Assembly (NCBI RefSeq): GCF_900119075.1
Contig: NZ_FPIP01000002.1
Coordinates: forward strand, 124,001 to 188,000
DNA length: 64,000 bases
Reading direction: 5' to 3'
Source of the DNA: Ruminococcus flavefaciens
Lineage (GTDB): Bacteria; Bacillota; Clostridia; Oscillospirales; Ruminococcaceae
A model generated the notes under the pieces. The model saw nothing but the letters and a program-made list of their open reading frames with translations, did no database searches and was not told where the DNA came from. Below, piece after piece: positions 1-6,987 of the stretch (its first letter is position 1; each line of letters opens with the position of its first letter). A program made the translations under genes and the position numbers.

Positions 1-224
1 CGAGCTGCGAGGAAGCCTTTCTTTTTTTATCGTTCATTTTGTCAGAATGACCGCACAGAGGCGGCAGACTCCTTTCAAATTTATTTTTACGTATAAATAT
101 ACATTATATATTATAGCACTTTGAGGATAGAATGTTAAGTCTTTTCCGAAAAAATCGGCGTTTTGTATAATATAGAAAAATCGGGCGATAATATTTACGG
201 ATATTTCGGCAAGGGAGTGATAAA

Positions 225-566
225 ATGACGCTTAAAAACGCAAAAAAAATATATTTCACGCTTGTGGCGGCAGTTACCGTATCAGGCTTTCTCACGGTCT
301 GCACCCTCGGTCAGGCTGTCCGCAGGAAAAAGGTGGAAACTCGGCTTGCGGCAGCCGCCACAGAGCACGAAGAAGCGCCGCTTTTCACGGTAAGGGAAAG
401 CGGCGGACGTGCGGCTGTATTCCGTTGCGGCGAGGACGAGCCCTTTCTGTTCATAGACATCGACACTGCGCTGCTGTCTGATTACGACAGGGCAATGATA
501 TCCGAGGGAATGTATTTTACGTCGGAAAGTGCGCTCCGTCAATTCATCGAGGATATCTCATCGTGA
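225..566 (+). CDS. BofC C-terminal-like hypothetical protein
   Basis: The 113-residue protein has one N-terminal hydrophobic segment (about residues 9-29) and then a short basic stretch, so it looks like a membrane-anchored or exported small protein. The C-terminal half (AAVFRCGEDEPFLFIDID, then a DYDRAMISEG stretch) resembles the C-terminal domain of BofC, a forespore protein that restrains SigK processing in Bacillus, but the match is from memory and weak. The start is the ATG at 225, preceded by AAGGGAG at 211-217. It stands alone, and its stop lies about 30 bp from the left copy of a large inverted repeat. It could simply be a clostridial protein of unknown function. Confidence 0.6.
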   Translation: MTLKNAKKIYFTLVAAVTVSGFLTVCTLGQAVRRKKVETRLAAAATEHEEAPLFTVRESGGRAAVFRCGEDEPFLFIDIDTALLSDYDRAMISEGMYFTSESALRQFIEDISS

Positions 567-597
567 GCCCTATATAGAAGTTTATGCGTGTTTATCG

Positions 598-803
598 GGG
601 GGAACCTTTCTGAGGAAAGGTTCCCTCTGACGGAGGCGCGCCCCTCTGTCCTTCGGACATCTCCCCGCACTGCGGGGAGTCACCCCGAACCCCTTTCCAA
701 AGACTTTTAGCTGATTTTTTCTATAATAGAGCCCCTCTATAGTAATATAGGGGGCAAGTTTGCTTTTTGGGCTCTATTATAGAAAAAATGAAATAACGGT
801 CAT
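598..803 (+). repeat. Left copy of ~205 bp inverted repeat
   Basis: This block reads outward to inward as a GGAACCTTTC stem-loop, a stem around CCCCGCACTGCGGGG, an AAAGACTTTTAGCTGA stretch, and a terminal hairpin whose arms are TTTTTTCTATAATAGAGCC and its complement. The reverse complement of the whole block recurs at 1563-1773 on the other side of the flavin reductase gene. Only the loop of the terminal hairpin differs between the copies. It contains no convincing gene. Confidence 0.85.
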
Positions 804-873
804 GAAAGAAGTCAGGAAAGCCTTTTTCAAAAAGATTCTCTCAATAACAGGCGTAAAAAGCTCCATATAAGTA

Positions 874-1455
874 TCACGATTTAGGCTTGTGCTTTTTCTT
901 TTTGCGCACGGAGAAGCCGAAGTCGCCCAGTTTTCTTCCGAGAGCGAAGTATTCTCCGTGGGCAAAAGCCATAAGTCCGCACTGCTGGAGATTGAGCTTG
1001 CCTTTGCTGTCGATGTACTTCTCGTCAACGTCAATGCCGATTATCTCCGCAAGGAACATGGTGTGAGAGCCGAGAAGCTTCTCGTCAACGACCTTGCATT
1101 CAAGGCTCAGGGGACACTCGTCGATAAGGGGCGGAGCTACCTTCTGCGCAGGTACGGTATGGAATCCGCAGGCGCTGAGCTTGTCCGTATTTTTGCCGCT
1201 CTTTACGCCGCAGAAGTCGGTCTCGCGGCACATTGCCGAGGTGGTGAGGTTTATGACGAACTCCCCCGAAGTCTTGATGATATCGTGGGAGTGCCTTTCG
1301 GGGCGCACGGATATGTATGTCATAGGCGGACGGGTGCAGACTATGCCTGTCCAGCCGATAGTGAGCACGTTAGGCTGCTCCATAGTGCCGCAGGTGACCA
1401 GCGCGGCAGGTACGGGTGCAAGAAGAGTGCTGCCTTTCCAGAATTGTTTTGCCAT
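874..1455 (-). CDS. Flavin reductase family protein (flavoredoxin-like)
   Basis: The 193-residue protein fits the FMN-binding split-barrel flavin reductase/flavoredoxin family, which binds FMN and passes electrons from NAD(P)H or a ferredoxin-type partner. Visible family features are the N-terminal PVPAALVTCGT and NVLTIGWTGIVCTRPP segments, the ISVRPERHSHDIIKTSGEF region and NLTTSAMCRETDFCGVKSG with its FMN-side Cys. The C-terminus ends in a Lys-rich tail (VRKKKKHKPKS). The start ATG is at 1453-1455 with a TCCTCC (GGAGGA) ribosome site just upstream. The gene is monocistronic and lies exactly between the two copies of a ~205 bp inverted repeat. Confidence 0.85.
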   Translation of the reverse strand: MAKQFWKGSTLLAPVPAALVTCGTMEQPNVLTIGWTGIVCTRPPMTYISVRPERHSHDIIKTSGEFVINLTTSAMCRETDFCGVKSGKNTDKLSACGFHTVPAQKVAPPLIDECPLSLECKVVDEKLLGSHTMFLAEIIGIDVDEKYIDSKGKLNLQQCGLMAFAHGEYFALGRKLGDFGFSVRKKKKHKPKS

Positions 1456-1562
1456 ATTTCCTCCTTATTCATGGCTTCGGGGCTGAGTTTTCATTGTATT
1501 TGCAGAGTTTGCGCATATTATTGAGATAAACTCTTTGAAGATTCTTTCTGTATTCCTTTCAG

Positions 1563-1773
1563 GACCGTTATTTCATTTTTTTCTATAATAGAGCCTCTGA
1601 AGCTGCTTGCCTTTCTAAAAGTGCTGAAAAGGGGCTCTATTATAGAAAAAATCAGCTAAAAGTCTTTGGAAAGGGGTTCGGGGTGACTCCCCGCAGTGCG
1701 GGGAGATGTCCGAAGGACAGAGGGGCGCGCCTCCGTCAGAGGGAACCTTTCCTCAGAAAGGTTTTCCCCGATG
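1563..1773 (-). repeat. Right copy of ~205 bp inverted repeat
   Basis: This is the reverse complement of 598-803 with near identity over the whole length. The terminal hairpin arm TTCTATAATAGAGCC at its inner end has one extra T relative to the left copy, and the hairpin loop has diverged. Outer sequence beyond the repeat (TTTATCGGGG against TTCATCGGGG) is also partly matched. Confidence 0.85.
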
Positions 1774-1821
1774 AATATGTGTAATTTCTGTAAGTACAAT
1801 GGAGCGCAGACCTGATAGTTT

Positions 1822-2595
1822 TTATCTTATCTCATTGAGGAAATGTCTGTATTCCTCGAAGTTGTATTTGCCTTTTTCGCGTGTTACGTCGCCGTATTCG
1901 ATAGCGCCTGTAGGACAGTTTCCGATACAGCCCATGCAGTGAGAGCAGTTTGCGCCCCATGCGGGCTTATCCTCCTTGAGCGTAATGTTGTTGAGAGGAC
2001 AGACCTCCTCGCATTTTCCGCAGCCGATACACTTGTCGGAGGCTTTGAAATCCTTTGTGGATATTTTTTTATATGTGTAGGAGTTTACAGGGAATGTTAT
2101 CAGCTTTTCAATGAGCAAAACGTGTCTTGTCTTGAGCTTTTCGCAGTTCTGAATGCTGTTTGCTATCTCGTCTATCTTGTCGAAAGCCTTGAACAGGCGC
2201 TCCTTTATCTCCTCGTCTGTTGAGGGCTTATAGTGGCTGATGTAGTAATTGTTGGGCATTACAGGCTCTGCACAGCCCATAAACTCCATATTCTTCTTTT
2301 TGAACAGCTTCTTTGCCTGCCATGAGGTGATACCTGCATAGCCTGCGTTGTCGGCGATGAAGTATACCGCCCTGTTTCCCGTGAAGCTGGTGTTTTTGAT
2401 ATATTCGCTGATAAAGCGCGGCATTTCGCTCATATATACAGGCGCACAGACGATATATGGCTTGTCGGAGTGAAGCTCGGAAAAGTCGCTTTTTCTTATC
2501 CTGCCGAGAAGGTCTGTGCACTGGTCGTCAAGTTTTTTTGCCAGTTCTGTAGCAATGAACTTCGTATTGCCTGTTGCTGAATAGTAAAGGATCAT
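1822..2595 (-). CDS. EFR1 family ferredoxin: flavodoxin plus two 4Fe-4S clusters
   Basis: The 257-residue protein starts MILYYSATGNTKFIA, the FMN phosphate loop of a flavodoxin domain. The C-terminal part carries two ferredoxin motifs, CIGCGKCEEVCP and CSHCMGCIGNCP, each supplying ligands for a 4Fe-4S cluster. This layout is that of the EFR1 family, presumed to shuttle electrons between FMN and Fe-S partners in anaerobes. The start at 2595 is preferred because GGAGGAG lies just upstream (2601-2606) and the flavodoxin fold begins there; the longer open frame to 2679 adds an unrelated extension. It is the third gene downstream of hpt, 46 bp after the permease gene. Confidence 0.88.
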   Translation of the reverse strand: MILYYSATGNTKFIATELAKKLDDQCTDLLGRIRKSDFSELHSDKPYIVCAPVYMSEMPRFISEYIKNTSFTGNRAVYFIADNAGYAGITSWQAKKLFKKKNMEFMGCAEPVMPNNYYISHYKPSTDEEIKERLFKAFDKIDEIANSIQNCEKLKTRHVLLIEKLITFPVNSYTYKKISTKDFKASDKCIGCGKCEEVCPLNNITLKEDKPAWGANCSHCMGCIGNCPTGAIEYGDVTREKGKYNFEEYRHFLNEIR

Positions 2596-2641
2596 AAAAC
2601 TCCTCCTAAAAAAGTATTTGCTGCGGCGCAGAGCGCCTAAA

Positions 2642-4003
2642 TCATAAGAAAATATATTTAAGTACGAAAAGTACTGCAAGAATATACATCAAAGGCTTGA
2701 TCTCCTTACGCTTTCCGCAGATAAGGTTAATAAGCACGTAAGATATAACGCCTATCGAGATACCCTCGGATATGCTGTAGAACATCGGCATTGCAATAAT
2801 GCACAGATAAGCCGGGATAGCAGTGGTGTAGTTCTTTTCTTCCGTATTTATCTCGGAAATGGTGCTGAACATCAGGAATCCTACCAGTATCAGTGCAGGT
2901 GCAGTTGCAAACGCAGGTATAGAGATGAATACAGGCGCTAAAAACATTGAGAGCAGGAACAGGATACCTGTAGTCAGTGCTGTCAGACCTGTTTTTCCGC
3001 CTGCCGCGATACCTGCCGAGGACTCGACGAAAGTGGTGGTGGTCGATGTGCCGAGAACAGCTCCTGCGGTAGTAGCAACGGCGTCTGCCATGAGAGCAGG
3101 TCTTATGGAAGGGAGCTTGCCCTCCTTGTCGAGGAGCCCTGCCTTTGTGCTCACGCCTATGAGTGTACCGAGAGTGTCGAAGAGGTCAACGAAAAGGAAT
3201 GCGAATATAACAACGATGAAGTTGAATACTCCCACAGCGCCGAAATCAACGTTGAAGCACTGTCCGAAGGTCTCGCCCAGCTTTGAGAAGTCCGTCATGT
3301 GGAATGAGGGGATAAGGGAGAATGCACCTGCCTCTGCGTCTGGTACGTAAATGCCTGTGACCTCGCACAGGATACCGAGTAGCCATGTGCCGAATATGCC
3401 GAGGAGTATCGAGCCCCTGACCTTTTTGATGTAAAGCACGGACATGATGAGCAGTCCGACCAGTGCAAGGAGAGCGCATATGCCTGCGGTGTGGAAGTTC
3501 TCGCGGAAATCCGTCAGCTTTACAAGAGTTGACGATGCAACGGCAAGTCCTGCATTCTGGAGTCCTATGAACGCTATGAACAGACCGATTCCCACGGATA
3601 TCGCCCGTTTCAGCGAAAGCGGTATGGCGTCGAAGATAGCCTCTCTCACCTTGGTGAGGGAGAGTATTATGAAGATGATACCCTCGATGAATACCGCAAG
3701 AAGAGCTACCTGCCAAGGATAGCCGAGGTTTCCGCAGACAGTGTATGCCATATATGCGTTTAGTCCCATGCCTGCTGACAGAGCAAAGGGAAGATTCGCC
3801 ATGAACGCCATACAAAGCGTTCCCACGAATGAAGCGATACAGGTGGCAAGGAGAACAGCGGTGCTGTCCATGCCTGCGTCGGAGAGGATATTCGGGTTTA
3901 CTGCAAGGATATAAGCCATGGTCATGAACGTGGTTATACCTGCGGCGACCTCTGTTTTGACATTGGTGCCGTTTTCCTTAAGTTTGAACAGCTTTTCCAG
4001 CAT
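2642..4003 (-). CDS. NCS2 family purine permease (AzgA/PbuG-like)
   Basis: The 453-residue integral membrane protein belongs to the AzgA-type branch of NCS2 transporters, which import hypoxanthine, guanine or adenine with protons. Signatures include TEVAAGITTFMTMAYI near the N-terminus, the GMGLNAY motif, and the long DLFDTLGTLIGV segment followed by GTSTTTTFVESSAGIAAGG, all hallmarks of this branch. About 12-13 membrane segments are visible. The ATG at 4001-4003 (MLEKLFKLKENG) is chosen over an upstream one at 4024 because GAGGTGAGG lies directly before it. Its gene follows hpt by 10 bp, so salvage uptake and phosphoribosylation are probably co-transcribed. Confidence 0.92.
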   Translation of the reverse strand: MLEKLFKLKENGTNVKTEVAAGITTFMTMAYILAVNPNILSDAGMDSTAVLLATCIASFVGTLCMAFMANLPFALSAGMGLNAYMAYTVCGNLGYPWQVALLAVFIEGIIFIILSLTKVREAIFDAIPLSLKRAISVGIGLFIAFIGLQNAGLAVASSTLVKLTDFRENFHTAGICALLALVGLLIMSVLYIKKVRGSILLGIFGTWLLGILCEVTGIYVPDAEAGAFSLIPSFHMTDFSKLGETFGQCFNVDFGAVGVFNFIVVIFAFLFVDLFDTLGTLIGVSTKAGLLDKEGKLPSIRPALMADAVATTAGAVLGTSTTTTFVESSAGIAAGGKTGLTALTTGILFLLSMFLAPVFISIPAFATAPALILVGFLMFSTISEINTEEKNYTTAIPAYLCIIAMPMFYSISEGISIGVISYVLINLICGKRKEIKPLMYILAVLFVLKYIFL

Positions 4004-4013
4004 AAGCCTCACC

Positions 4014-4562
4014 TCATTCCGCAAATTCTGCTATATACGGCAGATTGCGGTAGAATTCACCGTAGTCCAGTCCGTAGCCGATAACGAAGTAGTCGGGGAT
4101 AGTGAACAGCGAGTAGTCCGCTTTAAGGTCTACCACGCGGCGGTCGGGCTTGTCAAGGAGAGTTATGACTTTCAGTGAAAGAGGATTGCGGACGTTGAGT
4201 ATCTTGATTATCTCGTTGAGAGTACGTCCCGTGTCGATGATATCCTCGATTATGACTACGTGATACTTGCTGATATCGTGCTTCAGGTCCATAGTTATCT
4301 CAACGTGTCCCGTGGAGACCGTGCCCTCAAAGTAGCTTTTTGCCGCCATGAATGCTATCTCACATGGGACTGTTACTGCGCGGCAGATATCAGCCATGAA
4401 TATGAAAGAGCCCTTGAGTATGCTGACCAGCAGTATAGGCGAGCCGTCGTAAATGGAGTCTATCAGAGCTCCTGCTTTTTTTATTTCCTCGCGTATCTGC
4501 TCCTCGGAGATGATAACGCGCTTTATTTTGCTTTTCCAGTTTTCTGTGCTGTCGAATCTCAT
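4014..4562 (-). CDS. hpt: Hypoxanthine phosphoribosyltransferase
   Basis: The 182-residue enzyme transfers the phosphoribosyl group of PRPP to hypoxanthine or guanine, giving IMP or GMP in purine salvage. The PRPP-binding loop VVIIEDIIDTGRTL, the LVSILKGSFIFMADI segment and the LLDKPDRRV and PDYFVIGYGLDY regions are all intact and typical of bacterial Hpt. Length is normal. The start ATG at 4562 is preceded by GGAGGAG. It is the first gene of a probable three-gene operon with the purine permease and the EFR1 ferredoxin, served by the promoter at 4601-4629. Confidence 0.95.
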   Translation of the reverse strand: MRFDSTENWKSKIKRVIISEEQIREEIKKAGALIDSIYDGSPILLVSILKGSFIFMADICRAVTVPCEIAFMAAKSYFEGTVSTGHVEITMDLKHDISKYHVVIIEDIIDTGRTLNEIIKILNVRNPLSLKVITLLDKPDRRVVDLKADYSLFTIPDYFVIGYGLDYGEFYRNLPYIAEFAE

Positions 4563-4600
4563 AATAAACTCCTCCTAAACTGATATGATATTACATAATA

Positions 4601-4629
4601 ATTATAACATTAAAATATGAATATTTCAA
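4601..4629 (-). promoter_or_regulatory. Promoter for the hpt-permease operon
   Basis: On the minus strand TTGAAA (4624-4629) and TATAAT (4601-4606) are separated by exactly 17 bp, about 40 bp before the hpt start. The -10 is a consensus match for the housekeeping sigma factor. No purine riboswitch fold was evident in the short leader. Confidence 0.7.
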
Positions 4630-4810
4630 TGTTTTTTCAAAAATATAACAGGTATTGATTGGAAATTGAGAATTACTGTGTTTCCTTTGCGGACGTATCT
4701 GAAATGAGGAAATTTTATGCGGATATGGAGTTTCGACATAATATTACTCACCTCGGTGGTATAATATTCCATAAAAAGGCTGTCAGTGGCAGTGAAAAGG
4801 AGGCAAAGCA

Positions 4811-5116
4811 ATGAAAATAGACATAAAAAACGACAACGGAGCGGCAATCGCAAGGCTCAGCGGTGAAATTGACCACCACAACGCAAAGGAGCTCCGCACC
4901 GAGATAGACCGCTTCATAGTGACGGCTCAGCCCCGTGAGCTGGCTATAGACCTCGGGGGCATAACGTTCATGGACAGCTCGGGTATCGGGCTCATTATGG
5001 GCAGGAGCAAGCTCATGAAGGAGTGCGGCGGCAGGCTGGAGGTGCTGAATCCTCAGCCCTATATCAGGCGCGTACTGCGGCTTGCAGGCATAGAGCGCAT
5101 AGTCAAAATAAGATAA
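4811..5116 (+). CDS. spoIIAA: Anti-sigma F factor antagonist SpoIIAA
   Basis: The 101-residue STAS-domain protein is the anti-anti-sigma factor that, when dephosphorylated by SpoIIE, binds SpoIIAB and frees sigma F in the forespore. The phosphorylation site sits in FMDSSGIGLIMG; Ser57 corresponds to Ser58 of Bacillus SpoIIAA. The LSGEIDHHNAKELR start is typical. AAGGAGGC lies before the ATG. It opens the spoIIAA-spoIIAB-sigF operon, with spoIIAB starting 12 bp downstream. Its presence indicates a sporulation-lineage genome, though it does not prove that the strain sporulates. Confidence 0.95.
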   Translation: MKIDIKNDNGAAIARLSGEIDHHNAKELRTEIDRFIVTAQPRELAIDLGGITFMDSSGIGLIMGRSKLMKECGGRLEVLNPQPYIRRVLRLAGIERIVKIR

Positions 5117-5128
5117 AGGAGAAGAAAA

Positions 5129-5566
5129 ATGGAAATACTCAACGAGATAAAATTCATAATGCCGTCCCTTTCGGTGAACGAGGGGGCGGCGAGAGCAGTG
5201 GTGTCCTCATTTCTGATACAGGCAGATCCCACGGTGGAGGAGCTCTCCGACATACGCACTGCCGTATCTGAGGCGGTGACAAACGCGGTAGTTCACGGCT
5301 ACAGGCACAAAAAGGGCAATATCGAGCTGACTGTGCGGCTTCTGCCCGACAGAGTCATATACATACGCGTCAAGGACAAGGGCTGCGGCATAGAAAACGT
5401 GGAGCAGGCTATGGAGCCTCTGTTCACCACAGCTCCCGAGGAGGAGCGCTCGGGACTGGGCTTTTCCGTCATGCAGTCCTTTATGGACAAGCTGAAAGTA
5501 AAAAGCACTCCCGACAAGGGCACTACCGTTACCATGAGAAAGAGGCTCTCTGCTCATGGGGACTGA
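5129..5566 (+). CDS. spoIIAB: Anti-sigma F factor SpoIIAB
   Basis: The 145-residue GHKL-type protein holds sigma F inactive and phosphorylates SpoIIAA. The N box is seen in IRTAVSEAVTNAVVHGY, the G1 box in IRVKDKGCGIENV and the G2-type loop in ERSGLGFSVMQSFMD, giving a complete ATP-binding site. Length matches the family. AAAGGAG precedes the ATG. Its last 11 bases overlap the start of sigF, so the two are translationally coupled, as expected for an anti-sigma factor made in proportion to its target. Confidence 0.95.
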   Translation: MEILNEIKFIMPSLSVNEGAARAVVSSFLIQADPTVEELSDIRTAVSEAVTNAVVHGYRHKKGNIELTVRLLPDRVIYIRVKDKGCGIENVEQAMEPLFTTAPEEERSGLGFSVMQSFMDKLKVKSTPDKGTTVTMRKRLSAHGD

Positions 5567-6215
5567 GGTAAAGCAGCCTGTCGCCGAGGAGAATCTGGGG
5601 CTTGTCCACCTCTGCGCAAACCGTTTCCGAGGGCGCGGAATAGAGTACGACGACCTGTACTCCGCAGGCTGTATCGGGCTTCTCAAAGCCGTGAAAGCCT
5701 TTGACTGCGGCAGGGGAGTGAAGTTCTCCACCTATGCCGTACCTGTCATACTGGGCGAGATAAAGCGGCTTTTCCGTGACGGGGGAGCTATCCGCGTCAG
5801 CAGGAGCTTGAAGGAGCTTTCCATGCAGCTCCAAAGGCTCTGCGAGGACTTCCGTCAGCGCGAGATGAGAGAGCCGACCATAGCGGAGCTGTCAAAGCTT
5901 TCGGGAGAGAGCGAAGCTGACGTATCCGAGGCGCTTTGCGTTAGTCAGCCCCTGCTTTCACTTACATCGGGGGACGATGACGAGGGACAGACCGACATAC
6001 CTACGGAGTCTCCCGACGAGAGCATAACCGACCTGCTGGCTCTGCGGCAGATAATGGCTCAGCTTGAAGCCAATGACCGCGCATTGCTGGAGCTGCGCTA
6101 TTTCAAGGGGCTCACCCAGTCAAAGACCGCAAAGGCTCTGGGTATGACGCAGGTGCAGGTATCGCGCCGCGAAAAGAAGCTCCTGAACTATATGCGTGAG
6201 GAGCTGCTGAAATAG
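5556..6215 (+). CDS. sigF: RNA polymerase sigma-F factor
   Basis: The 219-residue sigma factor directs early forespore transcription. Region 2 is recognised by YDDLYSAGCIGLLKAVKAFD and KFSTYAVPVILGEIKR, region 3 by RVSRSLKELSMQ and REPTIAELSKLSGES, and region 4 by LLELRYFKGLTQSKTAKALG followed by MTQVQVSRREKKLL. This is the SigF/SigG type, and the position after spoIIAB fixes it as sigF. The start overlaps spoIIAB by 11 bp. About 30 bp after its stop a separate promoter begins the next unit. Confidence 0.95.
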   Translation: MGTEVKQPVAEENLGLVHLCANRFRGRGIEYDDLYSAGCIGLLKAVKAFDCGRGVKFSTYAVPVILGEIKRLFRDGGAIRVSRSLKELSMQLQRLCEDFRQREMREPTIAELSKLSGESEADVSEALCVSQPLLSLTSGDDDEGQTDIPTESPDESITDLLALRQIMAQLEANDRALLELRYFKGLTQSKTAKALGMTQVQVSRREKKLLNYMREELLK

Positions 6216-6220
6216 GGGAA

Positions 6221-6249
6221 TTGACTTTGGCGCTGTGTGCTGATATAAT
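6221..6249 (+). promoter_or_regulatory. Promoter of the frameshifted SMI1/KNR4-like gene
   Basis: TTGACT (6221-6226) and TATAAT (6244-6249) are 17 bp apart. The promoter lies 30 bp before the ATG at 6280, which supports that ATG, not the later TTG at 6311, as the real start. Confidence 0.7.
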
Positions 6250-6279
6250 AATAAAAAATCAGTAAACGGAGGAAACGCC

Positions 6280-6832
6280 ATGTCAATGAAAGAAGCATTC
6301 GATACCTACTTTGAAAAAGCCGCAAACGCTGTCATTTTTTCTCAGAAAAATGCCGTATATCGAAAAACTTAGCCATACCGGACTGTATCTGAACGATACT
6401 CTTGATAATGAGAGCTATGCAGAATGGACACCCGTTTTGCAGGATAAGCCTGTGGACTTTGCCAAAGCCGAAAGCATACTGGGATTCCGTGTATCCGAAC
6501 AGATAAGGGAATATCTGTCGGTATACTGGTTTCTGCCCCTTGACGGGCATTTTGACAGCGAGATCGGCACTATAGGGGTGACTCTTGATATGCTTGTTCC
6601 CGATACCGATATATCGGAGCTGCTTGCGGTAAACTTCAATTTCGAGGACACGAATTACCTTAATGAGCACAATTGGCTGAAAATAGGCGGCTGCTCCATA
6701 GACGGCGACGACGGATGGCTGGTAATGGCGGATAACGAAACCGACAAGGTGCTGGCAGTTCAGCCTGTTGACAGAAAGTCGGTGCACCTTGCAGATTCCA
6801 TAGAAGAGCTGTTGATAAAAATGGAGCTGTGA
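6280..6832 (+). pseudogene. SMI1/KNR4-like protein gene with a frameshift
   Basis: Translation from the ATG at 6280, which has a good GGAGG site at 6269-6273, gives MSMKEAFDTYFEKAANAVIF and then stops at a TAG near 6372. The reading continues in the next frame as PYIEKLSHTGLYLND through to 6832, and the downstream part has the SMI1/KNR4 (SUKH) look: a DFAKAESILGFRVSEQIREY segment and a C-terminal GDDGWLVMADN. Removing one T from the T6 run near 6334 restores one frame. SUKH proteins are often immunity proteins against toxins. It may be a pseudogene, a phase-variable gene or a sequencing error; the only in-frame start for the long part is a TTG at 6311 without a ribosome site. Confidence 0.65.
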
Positions 6833-6916
6833 TACTCTCTTTTGATTCAAACTTTTTCATTGCATCGTGAAAATATGATAAAATGCTGCAATTATTGCGG
6901 AAACACGCAAATATCG

Positions 6917-6945
6917 TTGACATTTCATGTGAAAAGGTTTATAAT
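6917..6945 (+). promoter_or_regulatory. Promoter of the GH5 cellulase gene
   Basis: Consensus TTGACA (6917-6922) and TATAAT (6940-6945) with 17 bp spacing lie 43 bp before the cellulase ATG at 6988. Both hexamers are perfect, so strong transcription is expected. Confidence 0.75.
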
Positions 6946-6987
6946 GGACTTACCAATATTTTTGCAGAAAAGAGAGGGAAAAACACT

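Noticed and set aside
1..37. Possible gene start on the minus strand (MNDKKRKASSQ) running off the left edge
   Set aside because: Only 12 codons are visible and no ribosome site lies at a suitable distance, so it cannot be supported.
889..1524. Long plus-strand open frame of 211 codons over the flavin reductase gene
   Set aside because: It is the antisense shadow of a clear enzyme gene with a good ribosome site on the other strand and has no domain.
4706..4731. AGGAAATT-type sequence before spoIIAA that might be a SigH promoter
   Set aside because: The -35-like part fits but no GAAT-type -10 lies at the right distance; it is too weak to annotate.
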